A stretch of DNA of 35,230 bases, from positions 1 to 35,230 of the forward strand of contig JAJYTW010000022.1 of NCBI GenBank assembly GCA_021792855.1. The letters run 5' to 3'. Of the stretch, positions 16,121 to 28,177 are shown piece after piece. The position numbers and the translations under genes are program-made. This stretch comes from Actinomycetes bacterium. GTDB taxonomy: Bacteria; Actinomycetota; Actinomycetes; Streptosporangiales; Streptosporangiaceae. Under the pieces are notes generated by a model. It saw only the letters and a list, made by a program, of their open reading frames with translations. It ran no database searches and was not told the DNA's origin. Positions within the stretch are counted from its first letter, which is position 1; every line of letters begins with the position of its first letter.

Positions 16121-18499
16121 TCAGCGCAGCGTTACGGCGAGCAGGCAGGCGTCGTCGCCGGTGTCCGAGGTCGCCCCGGCCATCACCAGGTCGGTGTACT
16201 CGTCCAGGTCCCGCACCGGCCGGCTGGCGTTGTCGAGCAGGGTCCGGAGCGAGTCGTCGATGGACTGATCCCGGCGCTCGATCAGACCGTCGGTGAATAG
16301 CAGCAGCGTGTCGTCCAGGCGCAGGGTGGTGGTCGCCTGCTGGTACACGGCGTCGGCCGCGGCCCCGAGCAGCAGGCCGCTTGGCTGGCGCAGGGTCCGC
16401 GCCTGGCCGGCCCGGACGAGGACCGGCGGGATATGGCCGGCCCGGGCCCACCGCAGGGTGCGGGTCGCCGGATCGTAGATGCCGCAGATCGCGGTCCCGA
16501 GTATTCCGTCGGTGAGGTAGTACGCGGCGTTGTTCAGCCAGCCGAGCAGTTCCGCGGGCTCGGCCCCGGTGATCGCCAGGCCGCGCAGGCAGTTGCGGAG
16601 CGCGACCATCCCGGTGACGGCGTCGATGCCGTGGCCGGCCACGTCCCCGACCACGAGCATGACCTCCTTGCTGGGCAGCAGAACCGCGTCGTACCAGTCG
16701 CCGCTGACCAGATGCACCTGCCCGGCCGGCCGGTAGCGCGCGGCGACGTCCAGGCCGGCGGCGGCGACCAGGTGGGAAGACTGCGGCGTGATGGCCTCCT
16801 GGAGCCGGGTGGCCAGGCGATGCTCCTCCAGCGCGCGGTCCTGGGTGTCGGAAAGCTGCTCTCTGGTCGCGGCCAGTGCGACCTGCATGTGGTACTGGGA
16901 CGACACGTCCTGGTAGGCGCCCCGGACCGCGACCAGCGTGCCCGCCTGGTCGGTGACCGGCTCGGCGAACGCGCGGATCTGCCGGATGCTGCCGTCGTCC
17001 TCGCGGATGATCCGGAACACGGCGGCGGTCGCCGACGCCTCCCGCAGCAGCGTGGAGCGGAACGAATCCACCACCGCGGCGTCGTCAGCGGGTACGTGCG
17101 CGGCGATCTCGCCGAGCCGGATCGGCTTGCCTGGTTCGCGGCCGAACACCGCGAAGGTCGGCTCGGTCCAGTGCACCGCGCCGGTGATCAGGTTCTCCTC
17201 CCAGCTGCCGATCCGCCCCAGGCGCTGGGCATGCTGCAGGAGCGTGGTGAGCCGCTCGGTTTCGGCCGCGTGCCGCCAGGTCATGACCACTCCGTCGAAC
17301 AGCCGGGCGATCCGGACGGTGGCCGGGGCGCCTGTCATGGTTCCGACCGGCAGCGCGCCGAAATCCCCGGAAACCTGGCGCGGCTCCCCGCTGGCCAGCA
17401 CGTCCAGCGCCAGGTCATACAGACTGCCGGGGAGCGCCGCGGCCGGGAACGCCTCAAGCAGCGTCTGATCGGCCAGCGCCCCGGCCCGCCGTCCGGCCGG
17501 ATCGCGGAATCCCGGGCTGACGTTCGTGATCAGGAAGTCGGTCACCGCGCCGTCATCGCCGCGGAGCGCCCGGGCGAAGATCACCGAGTCGTGCAGGCCC
17601 TCAAGCAGTCCCAGGATCGGCTGGGCCGGGTCAGCGGCGGCCTGCTCGCCGCCCGCCGGCATCGCCCCGAGGGCCTGGCCGCACAGGTCGGCCAGCGCGG
17701 TGATCTGACGCTGCGTCGGCAGGTCGAATTCGGCCAGCGGCCCGGGCCAGCACACTTCCAGCGAGCCGAGCACGCTGCCGGCCGTCCGGATCGGGACAAC
17801 GGCTCGCGCGCCGCCGGTCCATCTGCCGATGAGCGGGACCCGGCCGGCGCCGGCCGCGCCGCGCGGCAGCCAGACCCCGTCCGGATGGCGGGCGGCGCGC
17901 TCGGCCAGCGACCCGATCCCGGGCGGGATCCGCCGCCAGCGACTGGCCTCCCTGGCGCCGAAACCTGCCTGCCCGGCCAGGTCGAGCGCGCCGTCGGGGG
18001 CGATCAGCCAGATCGCCACGGCAACCGCGCCCAGGCTGGTCAGGGCCTCCTCAAGGATGGCGGCGGCGATGCCGGGGGCGTCGGCGGCAAGCTCGATCGC
18101 GGCGGCAGCCAGCGGCGCGCGGTTCGGTGTCCCTTCGCCGCCGGCCGCGGCCGGTAGCGGCTCGGCGGCACCAGCGGCCCTGGCGTCGGCGTCGGCGGGC
18201 GCCTGCTCGGGGTCGCCGCCGTTGCCGGAACCCGGGCGGGCGGCCGGCGGCTGCCAGCCGCCATCGCCGACAATCTGCACCGCGAGGTCGATGACGTCGG
18301 CGCCGGCCTCGGCCGCGATCGTCGCTAGCTGGCTCCTGGCCTCGGCGGCCGAGCAGCCAAGCCGCTCCATCAGGATGCCCCTGGCCAGATCCGTGACCGT
18401 CCGTGCGGCGGCCTCCGCGCGCAGCCGCTCAAGCTCGCGCCGCTGACGCGCGACGAGCCTGGTGAGCTGCTCGGAATGGTCGCTGCTGAGAATCGCCAC
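16121..18499 (-). CDS. ANTAR-GAF-PAS-PAS-SpoIIE/PP2C protein phosphatase
   Basis: GTG at 18499 preceded by GAGCAGGAG. ANTAR-like ARTVTDLARGILMERLGCSAAEARSQLATIAAEAG; GAF region; PAS LGRIGSWEENLITGAVHWTEPTFAVFG; SpoIIE motifs SGDWYDAV, VVGDVAGHGIDAV, LLLFTDGLIERR, TGDDACLLAV. Confidence 0.93.
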   Translation of the reverse strand: MAILSSDHSEQLTRLVARQRRELERLRAEAAARTVTDLARGILMERLGCSAAEARSQLATIAAEAGADVIDLAVQIVGDGGWQPPAARPGSGNGGDPEQAPADADARAAGAAEPLPAAAGGEGTPNRAPLAAAAIELAADAPGIAAAILEEALTSLGAVAVAIWLIAPDGALDLAGQAGFGAREASRWRRIPPGIGSLAERAARHPDGVWLPRGAAGAGRVPLIGRWTGGARAVVPIRTAGSVLGSLEVCWPGPLAEFDLPTQRQITALADLCGQALGAMPAGGEQAAADPAQPILGLLEGLHDSVIFARALRGDDGAVTDFLITNVSPGFRDPAGRRAGALADQTLLEAFPAAALPGSLYDLALDVLASGEPRQVSGDFGALPVGTMTGAPATVRIARLFDGVVMTWRHAAETERLTTLLQHAQRLGRIGSWEENLITGAVHWTEPTFAVFGREPGKPIRLGEIAAHVPADDAAVVDSFRSTLLREASATAAVFRIIREDDGSIRQIRAFAEPVTDQAGTLVAVRGAYQDVSSQYHMQVALAATREQLSDTQDRALEEHRLATRLQEAITPQSSHLVAAAGLDVAARYRPAGQVHLVSGDWYDAVLLPSKEVMLVVGDVAGHGIDAVTGMVALRNCLRGLAITGAEPAELLGWLNNAAYYLTDGILGTAICGIYDPATRTLRWARAGHIPPVLVRAGQARTLRQPSGLLLGAAADAVYQQATTTLRLDDTLLLFTDGLIERRDQSIDDSLRTLLDNASRPVRDLDEYTDLVMAGATSDTGDDACLLAVTLR

Positions 18500-18585
18500 G
18501 CTCCTGCTCTGCGTTGCCCGCCGGTCGGTGGGCAGTCCGCCAGGATATCCGGCGGGTCGAATGCCCAAAAAATCCGGCACAGCGG

Positions 18586-18610
18586 GCGTTGCTTCTCGGA
18601 AAGTGGGTAG
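18586..18610 (+). promoter_or_regulatory. Candidate SigB/F-type promoter upstream of the multi-HAMP kinase
   Basis: GCGT-N15-GGGTAG fits the loose GNNT-N14-16-GGGTA(C/T) SigB-type pattern. Confidence 0.35.
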
Positions 18611-18633
18611 TCGGGCGGCCGGATGCAATCGGT

Positions 18634-18696
18634 CTTCGCCGACGAACCCCTTGCCAAGCGTAGTGTGCAAAGGCAAGCCGTCGTCAATGTTCGAAG
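18634..18696 (+). promoter_or_regulatory. Candidate structured 5' leader (nested inverted repeats)
   Basis: CTTCG(18634-38)/CGAAG(18692-96); CGACG(18640-44)/CGTCG(18679-83); CTTGCC(18650-55)/GGCAAG(18672-77). Confidence 0.5.
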
Positions 18697-18753
18697 TCCC
18701 GGCGGCTGGCCCGGCACTGCTCCGGGTCGCCTCCGCGGGCGGGAGGAGTGCGC

Positions 18754-22290
<3,537 letters not shown>

Positions 22291-22410
22291 CCCCGCCGCC
22301 GCCGGCCGGGCGGCCCGGGATCGACTGCGGGCGGCCGGGACGGCCGCGTGGCACGATGGAGGCAAGGGCCCGCCGGCGCCGCGGCGGCGACCGCCGGGCT
22401 GGAGGAGTCC

Positions 22411-23127
22411 ATGACGCAGCTGGATCTGGCCGATCTGCTGGATGTCGCGGCGTCCTCGCGGGCCAGGTCGCTGCACCAGGTGGCGGCCATGGCCGCCCGC
22501 GTGGCGCCCGGCTGCGCGGCGGCGAGCGCGGTCTGGTGGCTGGCCGGCGAGCCGGTGCTGACCGCCTCGTCCCATCCGGACCTGGCCTGGCTGATTCAGG
22601 CCGAGATCACGGCGGGCCGGGGGCCGATGCTCGAAGCGCTGGCCGGTGCCGGGACGGTGAGCTGCCCGGACCTGCTGGCCGAGGACCGCTGGCCGGAATA
22701 CGCGGACGCGGCACTGGCAGCGGGCGCCAGGTGCACGCTGACGCTGTCCAGGCCGGCCGAGGACGGGCAGGTCTGCCTGACGCTGGCCGGTGCCCGGCCG
22801 GGCGCGCTGGATCCGGACCAGTGCGAGCGGGCCGAGACCCTGGCGGCGCTGGGCGCCGCGGTGCTCGGCGCGGTCGACCGCTACGACGACGCCCGGCGCA
22901 CGGTCAGTCAGCTCAGGGACGCCGCGGCGGCGCGATCGGTGGTCGATCAGGCCAAGGGCGTCCTGATGCGGGCGCTGGGCTGCGGCCCGGACGAGGCGCT
23001 GCGCAGGATCCGGCAGGTGTCCCAGGATCAGAACCTGCGGGCGACGGAGGTGGCACGGGACATCGTTATCGCGACCGCGGGCCGGCCGGCGGCGGGCGGC
23101 GCCCGGCCCCGGCCGGGCCGGCGGTAG
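22411..23127 (+). CDS. GAF-ANTAR domain transcription antitermination regulator
   Basis: ATG at 22411 with GGAGGAG SD; C-terminal AAARSVVDQAKGVLMRALGCGPDEALRRIRQVSQDQNLRATEVARDIV is a canonical ANTAR. Confidence 0.93.
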   Translation: MTQLDLADLLDVAASSRARSLHQVAAMAARVAPGCAAASAVWWLAGEPVLTASSHPDLAWLIQAEITAGRGPMLEALAGAGTVSCPDLLAEDRWPEYADAALAAGARCTLTLSRPAEDGQVCLTLAGARPGALDPDQCERAETLAALGAAVLGAVDRYDDARRTVSQLRDAAAARSVVDQAKGVLMRALGCGPDEALRRIRQVSQDQNLRATEVARDIVIATAGRPAAGGARPRPGRR

Positions 23128-23131
23128 GCCG

Positions 23132-25072
23132 ATGGCACTCGGGGACCGTGGCCGGGCCGGCTCGCCGCCGGAGATGGATCTGCCGGCCGAGACCGCCGGG
23201 ATCGCCGCCAGGGCGGAGGCGATCCGGCAGGCGGCCGCGCTGCCCGGGGCCGAGCCGCGACTGCTGCTCGATGCCGCGCTTACCGAGGTTGAGGCCGCGC
23301 TGGCGGCGCTGCGGGCCGCCGCTGGACGGGACCGGCCTGGGTCCGGCCCGGGCCCGGACCCGCGTCCGGCCGCCCGGGCGCTGCGGGCCGTGTTCCAGCA
23401 GGCCCCGATTCCGCTGCTGGTGCTCGGCCGCGATGGTGTCATCCGGCGGGCGAACCTGGCCGCCGCCGAGCTGATCGGCGCCGGGCCCGGCTACCCGACT
23501 GGCAAGCACGTCACCGCCCTGATCGATCCGCCGGACCGGCCGGCGGTCCAGTCCGGCCTGGCCGCCGCCTGCCGCTCGGACGCGGGCTCGGACCTGTGCT
23601 GCGGTCTGCTTGCCGGGCACGGGATCGTCCGGGCCGACCTGGCGTTCCAGCTGATCCAGGTCCGCGGCGAGGACGATCAGATCCTGGCCGCGGTGACGGG
23701 GATCGCGGACCGGTCGCCGGCCGGCGGGACTGCCCGGTCGAGCGATGCGCGGGCCAGCGCTGCCCGGTCCGGCCCGGCGGGGGACGCCGGGGGCGGGATG
23801 GCAGTTCAGGCGCGGCGCCTGGACCTGATGCTCGCGGTCGGCCGGTTGCTCCTGGACAACCTGGAGTCCACCGCCGCCGTCCTGGTGCAGCGACTGGCCC
23901 GGTTGCTCGCCGACCACCTGGCGGCCTGGGTCCTGGTTGACCTGCCCGGCCCGGACGGGCTGCGGCGCGCCTGCGTGGCCGGCCCCGATAGCGAGGACTC
24001 GGTCGCGCTCGGGGAGCGTGCGATGGAGGTCGGCCCGGTGCCTGGCTCGGTGCCGGCCCAGGTGGCCGAGTCTGGCGACCCGGTGCTGCTGGCCGACGCC
24101 GAGGACGTCGGCCTGCTCGGCCTGACCGGCGACGAGACGCCGTTGCTGCTGGCTCTGCGCGGCACGTGCGTGCTGTCGGCGCCGGTGCCGGCGGATGACG
24201 GCGCGGGTCTCGGGGCGCTCACCCTGGTCCGGGCGGCCGGAGCGGGCCGGCTGGGCCTCACCGACCTGGCCGTTACCGAGGAGATCGCCCGGCAGCTTGG
24301 CCAGGCGCTGGTCCTGCAGCGAGCGGCGCGGCGCCGCCACGCGGTGGTCACCGAGCTTCAGGACAGCGTTCTGCCCCGCCAGCTGCCGGCGGTCCCCGGG
24401 GTCCAGTCCGCGGCCGCGCACCTGGCGCCGACCCGCGGGATCGCGGTGAGCGGCGACTTCTACGACGTTTATCCGATGCGGGACGGCTGGGGGCTGGCGA
24501 TCGGGGACGTCTGCGGCCGAGACCGCGGCACGGCCGCGGTGACCGCTGCCGCAAGGCACACGATCCGGGTGCTCGCGCACCGGTCCGCCGACCCGGCATC
24601 GGTGCTGCGGGGCGCCAACGACCTGCTGCTGGCACAGGCGTTCGACGCCACGTTCGTGACCGCCACGACCGCGCGGCTGACCTGGCGGGACGAGCGGCTG
24701 CGGGTGGTGCTGGCCAGCGCCGGCCATCCCGGGCCGGTCCTGGTCGGCTCGGACGGCCGGGTCCGGCCGGTGGTCGGCGGCGGCGTGCCGCTCGGCGTCT
24801 TCGCCCCGTCGGATCTGGAGATCGTCCGGCACCGGGTCGAGCTCGCGCCTGGCGACCTGCTGTTCTTCTGCACCGACGGAGTCACCGACGCGCGCGGCGC
24901 CGGCCCGGCTAGCTTCGGTGACCAGCTTGCGGACCGGCTCGCGGCCCTGGCCGGGCTGCCGCCCGGCGAACTGGTCGCCGGGCTCCGGCAGAGCCTGCTC
25001 GAGTTCTGCGGGGACGAACTGATCGACAGCGCGAGCATGCTGGTCATCCAGGCGGCCGAGCCGCCAGCCTGA
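23132..25072 (+). CDS. PAS-GAF-SpoIIE/PP2C serine phosphatase
   Basis: PAS RAVFQQAPIPLLVLGRDGVIRRANLAAAELIG; GAF; PP2C SGDFYDVYPMRDGWGLAIGDVCGRDRGTAAVTAAARHTIR, ASAGHPGPVLVG, LLFFCTDGVTDARG. Confidence 0.92.
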   Translation: MALGDRGRAGSPPEMDLPAETAGIAARAEAIRQAAALPGAEPRLLLDAALTEVEAALAALRAAAGRDRPGSGPGPDPRPAARALRAVFQQAPIPLLVLGRDGVIRRANLAAAELIGAGPGYPTGKHVTALIDPPDRPAVQSGLAAACRSDAGSDLCCGLLAGHGIVRADLAFQLIQVRGEDDQILAAVTGIADRSPAGGTARSSDARASAARSGPAGDAGGGMAVQARRLDLMLAVGRLLLDNLESTAAVLVQRLARLLADHLAAWVLVDLPGPDGLRRACVAGPDSEDSVALGERAMEVGPVPGSVPAQVAESGDPVLLADAEDVGLLGLTGDETPLLLALRGTCVLSAPVPADDGAGLGALTLVRAAGAGRLGLTDLAVTEEIARQLGQALVLQRAARRRHAVVTELQDSVLPRQLPAVPGVQSAAAHLAPTRGIAVSGDFYDVYPMRDGWGLAIGDVCGRDRGTAAVTAAARHTIRVLAHRSADPASVLRGANDLLLAQAFDATFVTATTARLTWRDERLRVVLASAGHPGPVLVGSDGRVRPVVGGGVPLGVFAPSDLEIVRHRVELAPGDLLFFCTDGVTDARGAGPASFGDQLADRLAALAGLPPGELVAGLRQSLLEFCGDELIDSASMLVIQAAEPPA

Positions 25073-25096
25073 AGCTGGCGCGCTGGAGTGGACGGC

Positions 25097-25954
25097 TCAG
25101 CCGGCCTCGGCCACGCTGCCTGGCTCGGCGATGCGGTCGCGCAGGTAGCCGAGCGCGTGCCCGAGCAGCCGTGACACATGCATCTGGGAGATGCCGAGCT
25201 GCGCGCCGATCTGGGATTGCGTCATGTTGCCGTAGAAGCGCATCAGCACCAGCCGCTGCTCGCGTTCCGGCAGTTCGCCGAGGTGCTCCCAGACCGCGGA
25301 CATCGCTACCGACGTCTCGACTTGCTCGTCCGAATCGCCGATGACCTCGGCGAGCACGCTGGCGTCGGCGCCGTCGGACAGTGGCGCGCTGAGCGACGCG
25401 GCCTGGAACGCCTGGTCCGCGCGCTGCGCGTCCAGCAGTTCGGCGAGGCTCACGCCGAGATGGTCGGCGAGGTCGGCCGGGGTGACCGTCCGCTGTAGCT
25501 GCTGGGTCAGCTCGCCGTGTGACTTGCGGATCCGCAGCCGCAACTCCTGCGTGGCCCGGCGGACGTGGATCTGCCAGCGCCGGTCCCGGAAGTACCGCTT
25601 GATCTCGCCGCTGACGCACGGCTGCGCATACGCGGCCAGGCTCTCGCCGATCTCCGGATCGAAGTTGTTGATCGCCTTGAGCAGGCCGACGTAGCCGACC
25701 TGCATCAGCTCCTCCTGCGGTTCCGGGCTCTCCCGGTACCGCAGCGCGCAGGACCGCACCAGCGACGCGTATCGGTCGACCAGCACGGCACACGCCTCCT
25801 CGCGGACGGCGGTGCCGATCGGCTGGGACTGGACGAGCGCGACCAGATCGCGGTCCCCGGCCTCGGCGAGCGCGGGCTCGGGGGCGGTTTGGGTCATCAC
25901 GGGGGTCACTGCGGTGCCTGCCTTCGTCGTTTCGGGTGGTCTGCCCGGCGTCAT
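25097..25954 (-). CDS. RNA polymerase sigma factor, SigB/SigF/SigG subfamily
   Basis: LVDRYASLVRSCALRYRESPEPQEELMQVGYVGLLKAINNFDPEIGESLAAYAQPCVSGEIKRYFRDRRWQIHVRRATQELRLRI...LPEREQRLVLMRFYGNMTQSQIGAQLGISQMHVSRLLGHALGYLRDRI. Confidence 0.97.
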   Translation of the reverse strand: MTPGRPPETTKAGTAVTPVMTQTAPEPALAEAGDRDLVALVQSQPIGTAVREEACAVLVDRYASLVRSCALRYRESPEPQEELMQVGYVGLLKAINNFDPEIGESLAAYAQPCVSGEIKRYFRDRRWQIHVRRATQELRLRIRKSHGELTQQLQRTVTPADLADHLGVSLAELLDAQRADQAFQAASLSAPLSDGADASVLAEVIGDSDEQVETSVAMSAVWEHLGELPEREQRLVLMRFYGNMTQSQIGAQLGISQMHVSRLLGHALGYLRDRIAEPGSVAEAG

Positions 25955-25997
25955 CCGGTTTCAGCGTCCGGAACGCCCGGACCGGGCCCTGACTGAC

Positions 25998-26021
25998 ATG
26001 CCCGCTGACAGCGGCCTAAAC
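25998..26021 (-). promoter_or_regulatory. Candidate SigB/F-type autoregulatory promoter of the sigma factor gene
   Basis: Minus strand GTTT-N14-GGGCAT ending 43 nt upstream of the ATG at 25954; compare SigB/F consensus GTTT-N14-17-GGGTAT. Confidence 0.5.
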
Positions 26022-26045
26022 ATCGGCTGCCCGCCGTCCGCCCCG

Positions 26046-27110
26046 CTAGAGCCAGTCCTTGGCCCGGAAAACGACGTACAGCGTGCTGGCGGTGATCACC
26101 ATGATCGCGGCAGCGGTCAGCAGGCCCCAGCCGCGGCCGAAGCCGGGATACGGAACGTTCATGCCGTAGAAGCCGGTGATGAACGTCGGCACCGCGATGA
26201 TCGCCGCCCAGCTAGTCACCTTCTTGGAGATGACGTTCATCCGGTTGCCCTGGATCGTGAGGTTCGTCTCCAGGATCGTGGTCACCAGGTCGCGCAGGCT
26301 TTCGGTCCACTCGGTGGCCCGCAGCACGTGGTCGTAGACGTCCTGGTAGTAGGGGGCCAGCGGCTCGGTGACGATGTGCAGGTCGCGGCGCAGCACGGTG
26401 TTGACCACCTCGCGCATCGGGAGCACGACGCGGCGCAGCAGGACCAGGCTCTTGCGCAGCTCGAAGCTGCGACGCTGGACGGCGTTCTGCTCCCTGGCCG
26501 TGTTCGAGAAGAGCAGGTCCTCCAGGTCCTCGATCGCGTCATCCAGGGACTGCACAGCGGTGAAGTACGCGTCCACGACGTGGTCGAGCAGGCCGTACAG
26601 CAGGAAGCCGACCCCCTGGCCGGCCAGGTCCGGGCTGCCGTCCCAGTAGCCGAGCACGCTGCCGATATCCAGCCCGGCGTCCTTGCGGACGGTGATCAGC
26701 GCCCGCGAGGTGATGAACGCGGCAAGCTCGCTGGTCGCGAGCTCTCCGCTGGCCTCGTCGAGGTGGACGGCGTACGCGGCCAGGAACAGATGGCTGGCGT
26801 ACCGGTCGAGCTTGGTCCGCTGCCCCTCGTGCAGCGCGTCCTCGATGGCCAGCGGGTGCAGGCCGAACTCCTCACTCAGGACGGCCAGGTCGGCCCGGTC
26901 CGGCCCCTGCAGGTCCAGCCAGACGATGGTGTCGTCCTCGCCTAGGTGGTCGCTGATCTCGGCGACCGGAAATCCCTGCGCGACCAGGCTGCCGCCCCGG
27001 TACAACCGGGTGCGCGCCGGGCACTGTGTTGGCGTGGACGTGCACAGGGCCGCGGCCGCGGCGGCCGCGGGGTCGTCGCCGGGCAGGCTGACCCGGCTGG
27101 CGGAGCTGAT
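26046..27110 (-). CDS. CorA-family Mg2+/Co2+ transporter (start codon uncertain)
   Basis: RTRLYRGGSLVAQGFPVAEISDHLGEDDTIVWLDLQGP...FITGFYGMNVPYPG (GMN motif) and terminal TM. Conserved region starts by about 27010; no ATG/GTG lies near the SD-like GAGGAGGG at 27118-27125. Confidence 0.88.
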   Translation of the reverse strand: MSSASRVSLPGDDPAAAAAAALCTSTPTQCPARTRLYRGGSLVAQGFPVAEISDHLGEDDTIVWLDLQGPDRADLAVLSEEFGLHPLAIEDALHEGQRTKLDRYASHLFLAAYAVHLDEASGELATSELAAFITSRALITVRKDAGLDIGSVLGYWDGSPDLAGQGVGFLLYGLLDHVVDAYFTAVQSLDDAIEDLEDLLFSNTAREQNAVQRRSFELRKSLVLLRRVVLPMREVVNTVLRRDLHIVTEPLAPYYQDVYDHVLRATEWTESLRDLVTTILETNLTIQGNRMNVISKKVTSWAAIIAVPTFITGFYGMNVPYPGFGRGWGLLTAAAIMVITASTLYVVFRAKDWL

Positions 27111-27185
27111 AGCCGATCCCTCCTCGGTTGTCGCGGCGTGGCACGCGGTCCCGAAGCCCGAGGATAGCCGCGGCCGGAGTGACCG

Positions 27186-28127
27186 GTGACGGCAAGCGCG
27201 GAGGATCTGGACCGGCTGGGGGAGGGCGGACGGCTTACGGTCTTCGGCCGCACGCTGGCGCTCTCCCATCTGGACAAGCCGCTGTTCCCTGGCCGGGGCG
27301 GTGCGCCGCCGGTGACGAAGCGGGAGCTGATCGGCTACGCGATCCGGATCGCGCCCGTGCTTCTGCCGTACCTGGCCGGGCGTCCGCTGAACATGTACCG
27401 CTGCCCGGACGGGGCCGGCCGGCCGGGTTTCTGGCACCGGCACCTGCCCGGGCATGCGCCCGGGTGGATCCCGCGCTGGCCGCCGGCTAGCCCGGGAGCC
27501 GGCCCGGGCCAGAGCTATCTCGTCGTCGACGAGCCTGCCGCGCTGGTCTGGGCGGCTAATTTCGGCGCCCTGGAGTGGCACGCCTGGACGTCGCCCGCCA
27601 GCGATCCGGACAGCCCGAGCTATGCCCTGATCGACATCGACCCGGGCACCGCGACCTCGTGGGCGGACGTGCTCGTGCTGGCCAGGCTGCACCGGGACGC
27701 CCTGGCGCACCTCGGGGTGCGCGGCCAGCCGAAGGTCACCGGCCGGCGGGGAGTCCAGATCTGGATCCCGGTCGCCGCGGGCACGACCTTCGAGCAGACC
27801 AGATCCTGGGTCGAGGGCCTGTCCAGGGCCGTGGGCTCGGTCGTGCCCGGCCTGGTCAGCTGGACCTGGGAGGTGGCCGGCCGGCGCGGGCTGGCCAGGC
27901 TGGACTACACCCAGAACGCGGCGGCGAAGACGCTGGTCGCGCCGTACAGCCCGCGGGCCGCCGCCGGCGCCCCGGTGTCGGCGCCGATCCGCTGGGACGA
28001 GCTTGACGATCCGGAGCTGCGGCCGGACGGATTCACCATCCGGGACATGCCCGGCCGCCTGGCCCGGGCCGGTGACCTGTTCGAACCGGTGCTGGCGGGC
28101 GGGCAGCGGCTGCCGTCGCTGCGCTAA
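27186..28127 (+). CDS. LigD-type polymerase/primase domain protein (stand-alone AEP PolDom)
   Basis: LSHLDKPLFPGRGGAPPVTKRELIGYAIRIAPVLLPYLAGRPLNMYRCPDG..., SYALIDIDPG, KVTGRRGVQIWIPV, RLDYTQNAAAKTLVAPYSPRA: LigD Pol motifs. Confidence 0.93.
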   Translation: MTASAEDLDRLGEGGRLTVFGRTLALSHLDKPLFPGRGGAPPVTKRELIGYAIRIAPVLLPYLAGRPLNMYRCPDGAGRPGFWHRHLPGHAPGWIPRWPPASPGAGPGQSYLVVDEPAALVWAANFGALEWHAWTSPASDPDSPSYALIDIDPGTATSWADVLVLARLHRDALAHLGVRGQPKVTGRRGVQIWIPVAAGTTFEQTRSWVEGLSRAVGSVVPGLVSWTWEVAGRRGLARLDYTQNAAAKTLVAPYSPRAAAGAPVSAPIRWDELDDPELRPDGFTIRDMPGRLARAGDLFEPVLAGGQRLPSLR

Positions 28128-28133
28128 CGTCGC

Positions 28134-28167
28134 GTGGCCGCCCCGCGCCACGGCGCGGGACGGCCAC
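28134..28167. terminator. Long bidirectional terminator-like hairpin
   Basis: GTGGCCGCCCCGCGCC-AC-GGCGCGGGACGGCCAC: 16-bp stem with one mismatch (G-U wobble on the minus transcript) between convergent stops 28127 and 28178. Confidence 0.75.
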
Positions 28168-28177
28168 CCGCCAGGCG

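Noticed and set aside
16433-18157. 574-aa plus-strand ORF opposite the ANTAR-PP2C gene
   Set aside because: No recognisable domain; antisense shadow of the phosphatase.
18562-18567. Minus-strand GGGCAT upstream of the ANTAR-PP2C gene as another SigB -10
   Set aside because: No GTTT/GNNT-like -35 at 12-16 nt spacing.
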